Source: Brevibacillus panacihumi W25
GTDB lineage: Bacteria; Bacillota; Bacilli; Brevibacillales; Brevibacillaceae
Assembly: GCF_000503775.1 (NCBI RefSeq)
Contig: NZ_KI629786.1
Coordinates: 417,501-481,500, forward strand
Reading direction: 5' to 3'
Length of the DNA stretch: 64,000 bases
A program made the position numbers and the translations under genes. Below the pieces are notes generated by a model, which was not told the DNA's origin, did not search any database, and saw nothing but the letters and a program-made list of their open reading frames with translations. Within the stretch, counting starts at the first letter, position 1, and every line of letters starts with the position of its first letter. Shown one piece after another: positions 11,369 through 21,411 of this stretch.

Positions 11369-12730
11369 TTAATGGTTTGCTTTTAATTTTTCAATGAGCG
11401 CCTGGATGGTCGTTTGCATCTGAGGATCAGTGGCCAGGGCACGCGAAATTTTTTCATGAGCATGGATGACGGTAGTATGGTCCCGACCGCCAAATTCATC
11501 GCCGATTTTCGGCAGGGAGGCATCTGTCAGCTCCCGAGATAAGTACATGGCGATCTGACGAGGAAAAGCGACGGTTTTGGTCCGTTTTTTCGCTTTGAAA
11601 TCCTCCAGTTTGAGACTGTATTCTTCTCCTACGACCCGCTGGATGTCCATGATGGTAATCACCCGTGGCCTGGAGGAAGGAATGATGTCTTTCAAGGCTT
11701 CCGCGGCCAATTGAGTATCGATATCGCGATTGATCAGGGATGAATACGCTACAACTCGGATAAGTGCACCTTCCAGCTCGCGGATGTTGCTGTCGATTTG
11801 ATTGGCGATATAGGCCATTACTTCATTGGGTATGTCCAGGTTCTCCGCTTTTGCCTTCTTTCGCAGAATGGCGATCCGCGTTTCCAGATCCGGTGGTTGA
11901 ATATCAGTAATCAAGCCCCATTCAAAGCGGGAGCGCAGCCGATCTTCCAGCGTCGGGATCTCCTTGGGAGGCCGGTCGGAGGAAATGATGATCTGCTTGC
12001 TTTCTTCATGCAAAGCATTGAAGGTATGGAAGAACTCTTCCTGGGTAGACTCTTTTCCAGCGAGAAACTGGATGTCGTCTATCAGCAAGACATCGACGCT
12101 GCGGTACTTGTTGCGGAATTCGACGGCCTTGTTGTCCCGAATCGAGTTGATGAATTCGTTTGTAAATTTTTCAGATGACAAATAAACCACTTTTGCCGAA
12201 GGATTGTGCTGAATCACATAATGTCCGATGGCGTGCATTAAGTGTGTCTTCCCCAATCCCACACCCCCGTATATAAAAAGGGGATTGTACGCTTTGGCAG
12301 GGGCTTCAGCGACTGCGAGAGACGCAGCGTGAGCAAAACGGTTGCCAGAGCCGATGACGAACGTGTCAAACGTGTACTTGGGATTTAGAATGCTGGGCGG
12401 CTGATCATCCGCGGCTTGTGGCGGTGCAGAAGTCTTGACGCGGGCAGGGGGCTGTTCGTCGGCTAATGCGGAGTCCGGATTTTGCAAGACTACGAATTTC
12501 ACCTTCATATTAACCCCTGTCACTTCATATAGTGTATCGGTGATCAGTTGAGAGTACCTGGTTTCGAGCCAATCCCTGGCAAAGTCATTCGGTGCCACGA
12601 CAATAAGGGCATCTTCTTCCAAAGTAGTCGCCTTGGTCGCTTTGAGCCAGGTATCAAAACTGGGTTTGCTTAGCGATTTCTCTATCTTGGCCAAGACTTT
12701 GCGCCATAGCTCGCTAATCGCTGCATCCAA
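11369..12730 (-). CDS. dnaA: Chromosomal replication initiator DnaA
   Basis: The initiator binds DnaA boxes, melts oriC and recruits the helicase. Of 453 residues, domain I begins [17 protein letters not shown], a short variable linker follows (about 90-115), AAA+ Walker A is [10 protein letters not shown] near 156, Walker [14 protein letters not shown] near 220, and the DNA-binding helix-turn-helix contains [15 protein letters not shown] near 420. An upstream ATG (12772) exists, but TTG 12730 is preceded by GGAGG at the right distance and gives the family N-terminus, so I chose TTG. Confidence 0.97.
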   Translation of the reverse strand: MDAAISELWRKVLAKIEKSLSKPSFDTWLKATKATTLEEDALIVVAPNDFARDWLETRYSQLITDTLYEVTGVNMKVKFVVLQNPDSALADEQPPARVKTSAPPQAADDQPPSILNPKYTFDTFVIGSGNRFAHAASLAVAEAPAKAYNPLFIYGGVGLGKTHLMHAIGHYVIQHNPSAKVVYLSSEKFTNEFINSIRDNKAVEFRNKYRSVDVLLIDDIQFLAGKESTQEEFFHTFNALHEESKQIIISSDRPPKEIPTLEDRLRSRFEWGLITDIQPPDLETRIAILRKKAKAENLDIPNEVMAYIANQIDSNIRELEGALIRVVAYSSLINRDIDTQLAAEALKDIIPSSRPRVITIMDIQRVVGEEYSLKLEDFKAKKRTKTVAFPRQIAMYLSRELTDASLPKIGDEFGGRDHTTVIHAHEKISRALATDPQMQTTIQALIEKLKANH

Positions 12731-13240
12731 CCAGAATCCCTCCTTCATAAAAAAAGTATCAATAGAAAACAAACTGGGAAAATATAGAGATAACGACGGT
12801 AAATAGCGCTGCCAGGATCAAACTTATCACCAGGTCGCGCTTTCACAACTGTGGATAAAAAAAGTCGAAAAATAGGGATTCCACTCGGAGCAAAGAAAAA
12901 AAACAGACAATTATCCGCATCCTTGTGAGTAAACAGACCCACAATGGGTGCAATCTGTCCACAAACTTATCCACATGCTGTGGAAAACCCGTTCATCTAG
13001 ATGGAGTTATTCACGCTCCAAAACAAAAATATAATAACAGATAAAAGGCATGTCAGCAATGGTTTTTTCAGACTTATCCACAAACACAACTACTGGTATG
13101 CTAGACATATTCACACAACTAGATTTTGTGTACAAGCTGTAGATAATCTTGTCGAAATTTTGTGATGTGGATAAAATGATATCCACAGGTTCGGGAAATA
13201 ATGGAGTGGGGATATTTACCGTGGTAGACAAACCCAGGAC
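12731..13240. other. Chromosomal origin oriC (dnaA-rpmH intergenic region)
   Basis: This spacer contains perfect DnaA boxes TGTGGATAA/TTATCCACA at 12850-12858, 12967-12975, 13074-13082 and 13166-13174, and one-mismatch boxes at 12911-12919 and 13179-13187. An AT-rich stretch (about 13018-13046) lies among them and could be the unwinding region. Gene direction switches here: dnaA reads left and rpmH reads right. Position and box density identify the origin; the exact unwinding site is inferred. Confidence 0.9.
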
Positions 13241-13244
13241 TGAC

Positions 13245-13273
13245 TTGACTTTTCGGCCATATCTTTTTATAAT
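13245..13273 (+). promoter_or_regulatory. Sigma-A promoter of rpmH
   Basis: TTGACT at 13245-13250 and TATAAT at 13268-13273 with a 17-base spacer. Both hexamers are near or at consensus, 40 bases upstream of the rpmH start. Confidence 0.9.
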
Positions 13274-13312
13274 TCGAAAGAATGTCTGCCTAGGACGGAG
13301 GTGTATACTGTA

Positions 13313-13447
13313 ATGAAACCATCTTTCAATCCTAATAACCGTAAGCGCAAAAAGGACCATGGGTTCCGTACGCGCATGAGTACGAAAAACGGCCGTAAGA
13401 TTTTGGCGGCTCGTCGTCGTAAAGGTAGAAAAGTTCTTTCCGCTTAG
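13313..13447 (+). CDS. rpmH: 50S ribosomal protein L34
   Basis: A 44-residue basic protein starting [19 protein letters not shown] and ending [11 protein letters not shown], the standard L34 sequence and length. ATG 13313 follows GGACGGAGGTG. It is the first gene of the rightward block and stands in the usual order before rnpA. Confidence 0.98.
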   Translation: MKPSFNPNNRKRKKDHGFRTRMSTKNGRKILAARRRKGRKVLSA

Positions 13448-13471
13448 GCCACACTTTCAGTGGCCTTTTTT
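13447..13471 (+). terminator. Hairpin after rpmH
   Basis: GGCCAC (13447-13452) pairs with GTGGCC (13460-13465), followed by six T. The stem starts in the rpmH stop codon. It would separate highly expressed rpmH from rnpA, perhaps as partial termination. Confidence 0.8.
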
Positions 13472-13596
13472 GTTTCTATCTTGATTTTTTCACGAAAATA
13501 GGCGGCTATCAGGTAAAAAAGTGGTGGAAAGAAGGATATACTGGTAGATGCTGTTTGCTTTTTCTACTATAATTGTGATGTTAGGGGTTGTTTACC

Positions 13597-13965
13597 TTGC
13601 ATCGTTCGCACCGGCTAAGAAAAAATGAGCACTTTCAGGCAGTGTTTCAACGAGGAACTTCGGCAGCCAACAAGCAATTTGTCTTATATTCTGCCAGGCA
13701 GGAGGGACAGGCTGCATTTCGCGCCGGAATTTCTGTAAGCAAAAAAATCGGCAACGCCGTTATCCGCAACAGGGTCAAGCGGCTCATTCGCGAGGCGGTG
13801 GCTCGATTGGAGGATGCCATTCCAAAGGGAGTGGATCTCGTGATCATCGCTCGTCCAGGAGTCGAGTCGATGTCCCTTGAGACAATCGAGCAGTCGCTTT
13901 TACATGTAATGAAGCGAGCCAAAGTGATCAAGCAAGGCCCCATACATAATGGAAAAAGAGGTTGA
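13597..13965 (+). CDS. rnpA: Ribonuclease P protein component
   Basis: Protein cofactor of RNase P, about 122 residues, which matures tRNA 5' ends with the RNA subunit. The family motif is visible in ISVSKKIGNAVIRNRVKRLIREA (RNR box). The frame has two TTG starts: 13588 sits too close to AGGGG (13583-13587), while 13597 is nine bases away and gives MHRSHRLRKNEHF, so I chose 13597. No rnpB is present in the window. Confidence 0.95.
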   Translation: MHRSHRLRKNEHFQAVFQRGTSAANKQFVLYSARQEGQAAFRAGISVSKKIGNAVIRNRVKRLIREAVARLEDAIPKGVDLVIIARPGVESMSLETIEQSLLHVMKRAKVIKQGPIHNGKRG

Positions 13966-13971
13966 ACAGCA

Positions 13972-14241
13972 ATGTCTACATTATTGGTGTGGCTGATTCG
14001 GGGATACCAAAAATTCATTTCTCCGTTGAAACCGCCTACATGCCGATTTGCTCCGACCTGCTCCCATTATGCGATCGAAGCAGTACGACGTTTTGGCGCG
14101 TTCAAAGGGGGATGGCTGGCAGTGCTCCGCATTTTAAAATGCCATCCGTTTCACCCGGGAGGAATCGATCCGGTACCTGAAAAACGCGAATCATCACATC
14201 ATTTATTGAAGCGGGGAAAAGGAGGTTCATCCCTTGAGTAG
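13972..14241 (+). CDS. yidD: Membrane protein insertion efficiency factor YidD
   Basis: An 89-residue protein with the YidD core: [25 protein letters not shown], then [23 protein letters not shown] with its conserved cysteines. It assists YidC-mediated insertion. ATG follows AAGAGG in the rnpA tail, and the gene end overlaps yidC by eight bases, so it is coupled to its partner. Confidence 0.95.
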   Translation: MSTLLVWLIRGYQKFISPLKPPTCRFAPTCSHYAIEAVRRFGAFKGGWLAVLRILKCHPFHPGGIDPVPEKRESSHHLLKRGKGGSSLE

Positions 14242-15001
14242 ACGTACCCTCAGCATGATTTTGCTGACTTTGCTGGTTCTGGTTTTGTCGGGGTGTAACC
14301 CGGCTACCGCAGAGCCAATCGGGCCAGATGCAACCGGAATTTGGGACAAGTATCTTGTGTATCCCTTGTCATGGTTGATCAAAGAAAGTGCCCTGATCCT
14401 TGGCAACAATTACGGTTTGGGGATTTTGGTTGCGACGGTCATCATCCGTTTGATCGTATTGCCGCTAATGGTCAAGCAGATCAAGAGCTCCAAGAAAATG
14501 CAAGAGCTTCAACCGGAAATGCAAAAAATCCGTGAGAAGTACAAAAATGATCCGCAGAAGGCGCAAATGGAAACCATGGCTATTTTCCAGAGAGAAGGCG
14601 TCAACCCGTTGGCTGGGTGTCTGCCACTCCTGGTGCAAATGCCGATCCTGATCGCGTTCTATCATGCGATCATTCGAACACATGAAATCAACACGCAAAC
14701 GTTCCTGTGGATGGAGCTGGGAGCGAAGGACCCGTATTACATCTTGCCGATCATCGCTGCGATTACGACGTATCTGCAATCCAAGATGATGGGACAAGCG
14801 ACACAAGGCAATCCGCAAATGCAAATGATGATCATCATGATGCCGTTGATGATCTTGGCGATTGGGGTTACCTTGCCGTCTGCACTTTCCCTGTACTGGG
14901 TATACGGAAACCTGTTTACCATCGTGCAAACGTATTTCTTGTACCGAGATAAAGGCGATAAGAATCCAAAGCCAACTCCTAAGGGGGGAGCCTCCAAGTG
15001 A
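14234..15001 (+). CDS. yidC: Membrane protein insertase YidC (SpoIIIJ type)
   Basis: A 255-residue lipoprotein insertase for inner-membrane proteins; in Bacillus the SpoIIIJ copy is also needed for forespore sigma-G activity. Signal peptide with lipobox LSGC (Cys 21), five hydrophobic segments and the conserved cytoplasmic loop ([24 protein letters not shown]) with [11 protein letters not shown]. The start is TTG 14234 behind AAAAGGAGG. Its stop overlaps the GTG start of jag by four bases. Confidence 0.96.
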   Translation: MSRRTLSMILLTLLVLVLSGCNPATAEPIGPDATGIWDKYLVYPLSWLIKESALILGNNYGLGILVATVIIRLIVLPLMVKQIKSSKKMQELQPEMQKIREKYKNDPQKAQMETMAIFQREGVNPLAGCLPLLVQMPILIAFYHAIIRTHEINTQTFLWMELGAKDPYYILPIIAAITTYLQSKMMGQATQGNPQMQMMIIMMPLMILAIGVTLPSALSLYWVYGNLFTIVQTYFLYRDKGDKNPKPTPKGGASK

Positions 15002-15627
15002 AAAAGGTGGTTGCTACGGCTAAGACGATAGACGATGCTGTGCAGAAAGCTTTGTTGGAATTGGGTGTGCCTCGGGAAAAGGCAAGCATTCGGGTACTGG
15101 AGGAGCCGAGCAGGGGACTGTTCGGCCTGATCGGAGCCAAGGATGCCAAAGTGGAGGTTGAATTTCACTTTGACCCGGTTGTAGAGGGACGTAACTTTCT
15201 TCAAGATGTATTAACCAATATGAAGGTAGATGCTCGGGTGGAATCCCGTCCCAACGAAGAAGGCATGCTTTTTGACATCCAGGGGACCAATCTGGGGATC
15301 ATCATTGGCCGCAGGGGACAAACGCTAGACTCCCTACAGTATCTCGTAAATGTCGTAGCAAACCGTCATGCGGACAAGCATGTGCGCATCACGTTGGACG
15401 CTGAAAATTACCGGCTGCGCCGCAAGGAAACACTGGAGCAGTTGGCCGACCGGGTCGCCAAAAAGGCGCTCTCTACCAAACAGAACATTCGTTTGGAGCC
15501 GATGTCAGCAGCAGAGCGCAAGGTGATTCACGCCTTTTTGCAGAAGCGCTCGGATGTTGTGACGTTCAGCGAAGGAGAAGAACCCAACCGTTATATTGTC
15601 ATTGCCGCAAAAGGAGCCTCTCGTTAG
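14998..15627 (+). CDS. jag: RNA-binding protein KhpB (Jag)
   Basis: 209 residues with three parts: Jag_N (1-50, ending PSRGLFGLIGAKDA), a KH domain containing GIIIGRRGQTLDSLQYLVN near 100, and a C-terminal R3H domain (MSAAERKVIHAFLQKR). With KhpA the family forms a cytoplasmic RNA chaperone linked to cell-size control. The start is GTG overlapping the yidC stop. Confidence 0.95.
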   Translation: MKKVVATAKTIDDAVQKALLELGVPREKASIRVLEEPSRGLFGLIGAKDAKVEVEFHFDPVVEGRNFLQDVLTNMKVDARVESRPNEEGMLFDIQGTNLGIIIGRRGQTLDSLQYLVNVVANRHADKHVRITLDAENYRLRRKETLEQLADRVAKKALSTKQNIRLEPMSAAERKVIHAFLQKRSDVVTFSEGEEPNRYIVIAAKGASR

Positions 15628-15638
15628 GCTCTTTTTTT
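15614..15638 (+). terminator. Terminator overlapping the end of jag
   Basis: GAGCCT (15614-15619) pairs with AGGCTC (15626-15631), followed by seven T. The left arm is inside the last codons of jag. Confidence 0.8.
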
Positions 15639-15679
15639 ATTCGAAAATCGTGTTTGTTCGTCCCTGCAGCATTGTCCAC

Positions 15680-16039
15680 TGTGGATAAGAAAGCGCGAGG
15701 GTTGGTTGGGACGAAAAACGCTCATACTGTGGATAACAAGAAAAGGGAGGCAACCTTCAAAACAAGGTTGCTTTTTCGGTTTTACCGGATGCTGGAAGCG
15801 TCGTAGATGCAGTTTTCGCTTGGTATTTTTCGACTGTATCTGTTAAGCTAATAAGTTAGTGGCTGATTCGTGTGAAGGGAAAGCTTGAGGTGAACAATCA
15901 TGAAATTCGATACGATAGCGGCAGTGGCTACACCAATGGGTGAGGGCGGTATTGCCGTGATCCGGGTAAGCGGTCCCGAGGCGATCGAAGTTGTGGATAA
16001 GATCTATAAAGGGAAGCGAAAATTGTCCACTGTGGATAC
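15680..16039 (+). promoter_or_regulatory. DnaA-box cluster upstream of and inside mnmE
   Basis: Three perfect DnaA boxes in the same orientation (TGTGGATAA at 15680-15688, 15728-15736, 15992-16000) and one near match (TGTGGATAC at 16031-16039) occur within 360 bases. Two lie in the jag-mnmE spacer, two in the first codons of mnmE. As I recall, B. subtilis has a DnaA-box cluster at the same jag-thdF (mnmE) position that helps limit replication initiation. Confidence 0.75.
15750..15776 (+). terminator. Second terminator in the jag-mnmE spacer
   Basis: GCAACCTT (15750-15757) pairs with AAGGTTGC (15764-15771), followed by TTTTT. Together with the hairpin at the jag end it isolates mnmE from the upstream operon. 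Confidence 0.85.
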
Positions 16040-17276
16040 ACATACGATTCATTACGGCCATTTGGTGGACCCGCAATCAGGGGATCTAATAGAAGAAGTG
16101 CTCGTATCCGTAATGAAGGCGCCGCGAACGTTTACGCGGGAGGATGTCGTAGAGGTCAATTGCCATGGCGGGATTGTCTCTGTCGAGCGCGTCCTGGGGC
16201 TGATTCTGGAGTACGGGGCAAGATTGGCAGAGCCCGGCGAGTTTACCAAGCGCGCTTTTTTAAATGGACGTGTGGACCTGTCGCAGGCAGAGGCAGTAAT
16301 CGATTTGATCCGCGCAAAGACGGATCGGGCCATGAAGGTAGCCCTGCATCAGGTGGAGGGGAAATTATCCCGACTCATTCGCAATTTACGCCAGAATTTG
16401 ATTGAAGCGATGGCACATATAGAGGTAACGTTGGATTATCCCGAGCATGACGTAGAGGAATTCACCCAGAATTTCTTGCGTGAAAAATGCTTGGAGGTAA
16501 AAGAGGAAGTAGGCAGGCTGCTGCAGACAGCCAAGCAGGGAAAAATTCTGCGGGAAGGCTTGTCTACTGCCATTATCGGCAGGCCTAATGTCGGGAAATC
16601 ATCACTGCTGAACAGTCTGGTGCAGGAGGAGAAGGCGATCGTCACAGATGTAGCTGGGACCACTCGTGACGTGATTGAAGAATACGTCAATGTGCGCGGA
16701 GTGCCGTTGCGCTTGATCGATACAGCCGGAATCCGCGAGACAGAAGACGTCGTAGAGAAAATCGGAGTGGAGAAATCCAGACAGCTTTTGCAAAAAGCTG
16801 ATCTGGTCTTGCTTGTCGTCAACTACAACGAACCGCTCAGTCCCGATGATTATGCCATTTTTGAGACGGCGAAGGGCTTTTCGGTGATCGTCATCGTCAA
16901 CAAATTCGATCTGCCGCAGAAAATTGACCTGGAAGAGGTCAAACGGCATTTTCCTGATCAACCGCTGATCATGACATCGGCTAAAATGGAGCAGGGGATT
17001 GAATTGCTGGAGAAGGCGATCGCGGATATTTTCTTCGCGGGACGTGTGCAGCAGGACGATTTGACCTATGTGAGCAATGCTCGGCACATTCATCTGCTGC
17101 GTCAAGCAGAACGGGCGATAGACGATGCATTGGCTGGAATCGACCAGCTCATGCCGGTGGATATGATTCAGATTGATATTAAAAAGGCTTGGGAGCTGCT
17201 GGGAGAAGTGATCGGAGAAAGCGTCGGCGAAGATCTCATCGACCAGATCTTTTCCCAATTCTGTTTGGGCAAGTAG
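15900..17276 (+). CDS. mnmE: tRNA modification GTPase MnmE (TrmE)
   Basis: A 458-residue GTPase that with MnmG adds carboxymethylaminomethyl to U34 of certain tRNAs. N-terminal folate-binding domain begins [22 protein letters not shown]; the inserted G domain shows [12 protein letters not shown] (about 226), DTAGIRE (about 272) and NKFD; the C-terminus is FCLGK with the catalytic Cys. ATG follows GAGGTG. mnmG is 24 bases downstream. Confidence 0.98.
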   Translation: MKFDTIAAVATPMGEGGIAVIRVSGPEAIEVVDKIYKGKRKLSTVDTHTIHYGHLVDPQSGDLIEEVLVSVMKAPRTFTREDVVEVNCHGGIVSVERVLGLILEYGARLAEPGEFTKRAFLNGRVDLSQAEAVIDLIRAKTDRAMKVALHQVEGKLSRLIRNLRQNLIEAMAHIEVTLDYPEHDVEEFTQNFLREKCLEVKEEVGRLLQTAKQGKILREGLSTAIIGRPNVGKSSLLNSLVQEEKAIVTDVAGTTRDVIEEYVNVRGVPLRLIDTAGIRETEDVVEKIGVEKSRQLLQKADLVLLVVNYNEPLSPDDYAIFETAKGFSVIVIVNKFDLPQKIDLEEVKRHFPDQPLIMTSAKMEQGIELLEKAIADIFFAGRVQQDDLTYVSNARHIHLLRQAERAIDDALAGIDQLMPVDMIQIDIKKAWELLGEVIGESVGEDLIDQIFSQFCLGK

Positions 17277-17300
17277 GCAAGGAAATAAGGAGGATTTACT

Positions 17301-19202
17301 ATGAGTGATGCACCAACCTATGAAGCCGGCTCGTTTGACGTGATCGTAATTGGAGCGGGGCATGCTGGTTGTGAAGCGGCTTTGGCGTCAGCGCGGATGG
17401 GATGTAATACCTTGCTTTTGACCATCAACCTGGATGCAGTCGCTTTTATGCCTTGCAACCCTTCGGTAGGGGGACCTGCCAAAGGGCACGTCGTACGCGA
17501 GGTAGACGCATTGGGCGGCGAAATGGCGCGCAATACGGACAAAACCCACATCCAGATGCGGATGCTGAACACAGGGAAAGGACCTGCTGTCCATGCCCTG
17601 CGTGCGCAGGCAGATAAAATTGCCTATCAGCATGAAATGAAAAAAACGATCGAAAATACACCTAACCTGCTGTTGCGTCAAGCGATGGTCGAAGAACTGG
17701 TCGTCAACGACGGAGTTTGTGAGGGCGTTTTGACACAGACGGGCGCAATCTATCGTGCGAAGGCCGTCGTGCTGACCACAGGTACCTATCTGCGCGGAAA
17801 AATCATTTTGGGCGATTTGCAGTATGAGAGCGGTCCAAATAACATGCGTCCATCGATTCGCCTTGCTTATCATCTCAAAGAGCTGGGCTTTGAATTGAAG
17901 CGTTTCAAGACCGGGACGCCACCGCGGGTTCACAAGCACAGCGTAGATTTCAGCAAAATGGAAATTCAGCCGGGCGATGATGTTCCGCGTGCTTTTTCCT
18001 ATGAAACGACTGAATTTATCACCGATCAACTGCCTTGCTGGCTGACGTACACCAACGAGGAGACGCATGGTCTGATCAACAGCAACCTGCACCGTGCGCC
18101 GATGTATTCTGGAACCATCGAAGGAGCAGGTGCGCGTTATTGCCCATCGATTGAAGATAAGGTTGTCCGCTTTAATGACAAGCCTCGCCACCAGATTTTC
18201 CTGGAGCCGGAAGGAAGAAATACGGAAGAGATGTACGTCCAAGGGCTGTCTACAAGTATGCCGGAAGAGGTGCAGCTCTCGATGCTTCGCTCCCTGGCGG
18301 GGATGGAGCAAGTAAAAATGATGCGCCCGGGCTATGCAATCGAGTACGATGCAGTCGATCCTACGCAGCTCTGGCCATCTTTGGAAACGAAAAAGCTTCC
18401 TGGATTGTTTACAGCGGGTCAAATCAATGGAACGTCCGGGTACGAGGAAGCGGCGGCCCAAGGTCTGATGGCTGGAATCAACGCTGCCAGAAAGGTGCAG
18501 GACAAACCTCCCGTTATTTTGGGGCGGGAACAGGCCTATATTGGCGTGTTAATTGACGATCTGGTAACTAAAGGGACGTATGAGCCTTATCGTCTGCTTA
18601 CATCTCGTGCTGAGTACCGCTTGTTATTGCGCCACGATAACGCGGATCTGCGTCTGACGGATATCGGGTACGAAATCGGACTGATCAGCGAAGAGCGCTA
18701 CCAACGCTTCGTTAAAAAGCGGGAATTGATTGAGCAGGAAAAGGAACGTGTCCTCAATACCCGCGTGCGTCCTGATTTGCCGCATGTGCAGGAGGTTTTG
18801 CGGGAGGCAGGTTCGCCTGAGCTGACAGAAGTAATCGAGCTGGCACAGTTGCTGCGTCGACCTGAACTGAACTATCAGCACATCATCAAAATGTCGCCAG
18901 CTCCCGTCGAGCTTCCCGAGGAAGTTATGGAGCAGGTAGAGATTCAAATCAAGTACGACGGCTATATTCGCAAATCGCTTCAACAGGTGGAACGAATGAA
19001 AAAGATGGAGGAGCGGCGTATACCCGAGGATATCGATTACCATAAAATCACGGGGATGGCAAAAGAATCGCGTGACAATATGAGCCGCATCCGTCCTTTG
19101 AATATCGGGCAAGCAGCGCGTATCTCCGGGGTGAATCCTGCAGATATTTCCGTACTGATGATCTATTTGGAGCAGTACAATCGCGTAGGGGCCGCTGATT
19201 AA
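17301..19202 (+). CDS. mnmG: tRNA uridine-5-carboxymethylaminomethyl modification enzyme MnmG (GidA)
   Basis: The FAD-dependent partner of MnmE, 633 residues. FAD motif [10 protein letters not shown] at 17-26; conserved [23 protein letters not shown] near 50; [16 protein letters not shown] near 374. ATG is preceded by AAGGAGG. It sits between mnmE and rsmG as in most Bacilli. Confidence 0.98.
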   Translation: MSDAPTYEAGSFDVIVIGAGHAGCEAALASARMGCNTLLLTINLDAVAFMPCNPSVGGPAKGHVVREVDALGGEMARNTDKTHIQMRMLNTGKGPAVHALRAQADKIAYQHEMKKTIENTPNLLLRQAMVEELVVNDGVCEGVLTQTGAIYRAKAVVLTTGTYLRGKIILGDLQYESGPNNMRPSIRLAYHLKELGFELKRFKTGTPPRVHKHSVDFSKMEIQPGDDVPRAFSYETTEFITDQLPCWLTYTNEETHGLINSNLHRAPMYSGTIEGAGARYCPSIEDKVVRFNDKPRHQIFLEPEGRNTEEMYVQGLSTSMPEEVQLSMLRSLAGMEQVKMMRPGYAIEYDAVDPTQLWPSLETKKLPGLFTAGQINGTSGYEEAAAQGLMAGINAARKVQDKPPVILGREQAYIGVLIDDLVTKGTYEPYRLLTSRAEYRLLLRHDNADLRLTDIGYEIGLISEERYQRFVKKRELIEQEKERVLNTRVRPDLPHVQEVLREAGSPELTEVIELAQLLRRPELNYQHIIKMSPAPVELPEEVMEQVEIQIKYDGYIRKSLQQVERMKKMEERRIPEDIDYHKITGMAKESRDNMSRIRPLNIGQAARISGVNPADISVLMIYLEQYNRVGAAD

Positions 19203-19214
19203 GGAGCGTACGAG

Positions 19215-19931
19215 ATGAAGAGAGAAGAATTTGCCCAGGCGTTGCTCGAAAAAGGAATCGAGCTTTCCGCCAAGCAGTTGGAGCAGTTTGACCAGTATTT
19301 TCGCCTGTTGGTGGAATGGAATGAAAAGATGAACCTGACCGGCATTACCGAGGAAGGGCAAGTCTACAACAAGCATTTTTTCGATTCCATCACACCTGCC
19401 TTTTTCTTTCCGTTTGATCAGATCGAATCCGCTGTCGATATCGGGGGAGGAGCTGGCTTTCCGAGCATTCCGTTGAAAATATGCTTTCCACATCTAAAGA
19501 TGACGATTATCGACTCGCTGAACAAACGGATGGGATTTTTGCAGCATGTAGCTGACGAACTCGGCTTGGAGCATGTATACCCGGTCCATGGCCGTGCGGA
19601 GGATCGCGGCCAGGAGCCAGCGTATCGAGAAGCTTTTCAAGTAGTCGTGGCCCGCGCTGTAGCACGCCTCAATCTGCTTTCAGAGTTTTGCTTGCCGTTT
19701 GCCAAGGTAGGCGGTCATTTCATCGCGCTGAAAGGCGCAGAGATTACGCCGGAGCTGAATGAAGCGAAAAAGGCCATTAAAACCCTCGGCGGAAAGACGC
19801 GCAAGGTAGAAACTCTCCATCTGTTGGAGGATGCTGGCGAGCGCAATATCGTCATTATCGAGAAAGTAGACAACACGCCAAAGAACTACCCCAGAAAAGC
19901 GGGAGTTCCGGCAAAAAAACCGATCTTGTAA
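19215..19931 (+). CDS. rsmG: 16S rRNA (guanine-527-N7)-methyltransferase RsmG (GidB)
   Basis: A 238-residue SAM-dependent methyltransferase modifying G527 of 16S rRNA. The N-terminal helix region precedes the SAM motif DIGGGAGFPSIPLKI (about 77), and AVARLNLLSEFCLPF lies further on. ATG 19215 follows AAGGAG, 12 bases after the mnmG stop. In B. subtilis noc follows directly; here a repeat and an mgtC-like gene intervene. Confidence 0.97.
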   Translation: MKREEFAQALLEKGIELSAKQLEQFDQYFRLLVEWNEKMNLTGITEEGQVYNKHFFDSITPAFFFPFDQIESAVDIGGGAGFPSIPLKICFPHLKMTIIDSLNKRMGFLQHVADELGLEHVYPVHGRAEDRGQEPAYREAFQVVVARAVARLNLLSEFCLPFAKVGGHFIALKGAEITPELNEAKKAIKTLGGKTRKVETLHLLEDAGERNIVIIEKVDNTPKNYPRKAGVPAKKPIL

Positions 19932-19946
19932 TGAAAATAACAGGGG

Positions 19947-19979
19947 AGCGGTCCCAGCAGTCAAAAGACTGGGGCCGCT
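19947..19979 (+). terminator. Terminator-like hairpin after rsmG
   Basis: AGCGGTCCCAG (19947-19957) pairs with CTGGGGCCGCT (19969-19979) with one G-T pair. The following T run is weak (TTCTGCT). Confidence 0.6.
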
Positions 19980-20138
19980 TCTGCTATTGAGATCTTCCAT
20001 GTTTGGTTAGAAAAAGAGAGAAGAGGAAGAGCGTAGCCAGGGGGCATGGCAGCGATAAGTTGGAATTAATCATTTCATTCATCAGAGCTTTGGAAATGGG
20101 ATTCGTATCAATATTTTTCTGCTACACGGGATACCATT

Positions 20139-20423
20139 AACTCCTTGAGAAACCAGCAAAAGATAGCTTGGATTTCAGAAAAAGCTGGTTGAGGAAAAGG
20201 AGAAAAAAGAGTAAGGCTTTTGGGATCTTGACCCAGGCGCAACGGAAAAGGCGGAACACGGACTTAGCGGCCAACCTTGAAACACATCCTCGAAATGGCT
20301 GCTTTTGGCCGCGGTTCCGCCTTTGAAGTGGAGGCGGCCAGGGATGACCTAACAGCGAAGATCCCAACTATCCTGAAGCGTTTTCTCCTTTTCCTCTTCT
20401 CCACTATGGCCTTACTGCCACCA
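20139..20423. repeat. Dispersed imperfect palindromic repeat, intact copy
   Basis: About 285 bases, noncoding, that match 26151-28384 once the group II intron there is removed. Shared stretches include AACTCCTTGAGAAACCA, GGGATCTTGACCCAGGCG, TTGGCCGCGGTTCCGCCTTT and CAGCGAAGATCCCAAC. The two halves are partly self-complementary (AGGAAAAGGAGAAAA with TTTTCTCCTTTTCCT, TGGGATCTT with AAGATCCCA, AAAGGCGGAAC with GTTCCGCCTTT), so it can fold into one long hairpin. Its uninterrupted centre reads GCGGCCA-ACCTTG. Short frames across it are probably not genes. The rest of the 19.93-20.54 kb gap shows nothing else. Confidence 0.8.
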
Positions 20424-20541
20424 ACCCAAAATGAAGGCTTGAAAACCAGTCTAAAGAAGCAGGAACAGACCGCATAGATTCTCCGGACAAGTCATATACA
20501 TACAGATAACTTTCACAAGGGCTGTCTGGGGAGATGAGAAC

Positions 20542-21060
20542 ATGCTAGCAATGATCACAGACTTTTTTCCTGCGGAGCTTCCAGAGATCCTGCTTCGCCT
20601 AGTTTTGGCTTTTTTGGCCGGTGCAGTGATGGGATGGGAGCGGGAGCGATTTATCAAGGATGTCAATCGCCAAAGAGGGGCTGGATTTCGGACATACAGC
20701 CTCGTTTGTTTTGGTTCTTGTTTGTTTGGACTAGCTTCGATATACGGTTTTTCTTCCAGTGGAGTTAACCATGATCCCGGTCGTGTGGCTGCCCAGGTAG
20801 TAACGGGAATGGGCTTTTTGGGTGCGGGTGCCATCCTGAAATCTAATGGTTCCGTAAAAGGATTGACGACTGCGGCGGGGATGTGGGTAGCCTCTGCAAT
20901 CGGTTTGATGTTTAGTGCAGGCATGTACATTTCGGCAATTATTGCATCTTTATTTGCTTATTTGATCCTGGATTTACACAAGCTCTTTCCTCATCTCTTT
21001 CGGTCCTCAAAACATGTTCAAGAGGATGAACATCGATATGAAGAAGACGATGACAAATGA
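20542..21060 (+). CDS. MgtC/SapB family membrane protein
   Basis: A 172-residue membrane protein of the MgtC/SapB family. The hallmark stretch GAVMGWERER near 27 and the GMGFLGAGAILK segment near 90 are present, with four to five hydrophobic helices and a charged C-terminal tail. Family members are linked to magnesium stress or ATP synthase control in pathogens; the role here is unknown. ATG has GGGGAG upstream. It separates rsmG from noc, which is unusual for Bacilli. Confidence 0.88.
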   Translation: MLAMITDFFPAELPEILLRLVLAFLAGAVMGWERERFIKDVNRQRGAGFRTYSLVCFGSCLFGLASIYGFSSSGVNHDPGRVAAQVVTGMGFLGAGAILKSNGSVKGLTTAAGMWVASAIGLMFSAGMYISAIIASLFAYLILDLHKLFPHLFRSSKHVQEDEHRYEEDDDK

Positions 21061-21066
21061 CATAGA

Positions 21067-21082
21067 TGTTTCACGTGAAACG
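21067..21082. promoter_or_regulatory. parS centromere site (one mismatch)
   Basis: TGTTTCACGTGAAACG differs from the parS consensus TGTTTCACGTGAAACA only at the last base. It lies 330 bases upstream of noc and close to the origin, where Spo0J/ParB would load. The rest of the 21.08-21.41 kb gap is AT-rich and shows no gene I can support; an in-frame extension of noc starting at 21169 looks non-protein-like. Confidence 0.9.
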
Positions 21083-21411
21083 TTCTTTCTTCAGCAGGAA
21101 TTGGGCGAAATTTGCAGAATACCAAAGAGTAACAAGACGCAATATTCATCGAAGAAAACCAAACTTCCATGCTTTCCTGTATAGACAAGGAATCTCCTAT
21201 TTTGACCCCATCCAAGCCTGTCGGCAATATCTTTTCATCTTGCAAAAAAGGCAGGCACAAAAAGGTCCTTTTGGAAAATTCAATTTGTACGGATGTTGCA
21301 GCTGCGTATGCTGGAGCTTCCGGAGCTTGCAGGAAACAAAAAATAGAAGAGGAAGTTGGCCTTACATCGAGGAGAAAGCGGACGGAACGGTTAGAAGTGG
21401 GGGTTTTTAGT

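Noticed and set aside
17388..18461. 357-codon minus-strand open frame opposite mnmG
   Set aside because: Shadow frame of mnmG; composition follows the codon pattern of the real gene.
20137..20477. Short frames on both strands over the palindromic repeat (for example 76 codons, minus)
   Set aside because: Similar short frames appear at the second repeat copy with shifted phases, as expected for a noncoding repeat.
21169..21411. N-terminal extension of noc
   Set aside because: The added residues do not resemble any ParB/Noc N-terminus; the ATG at 21412 has a ribosome binding site and gives the expected membrane-targeting start.
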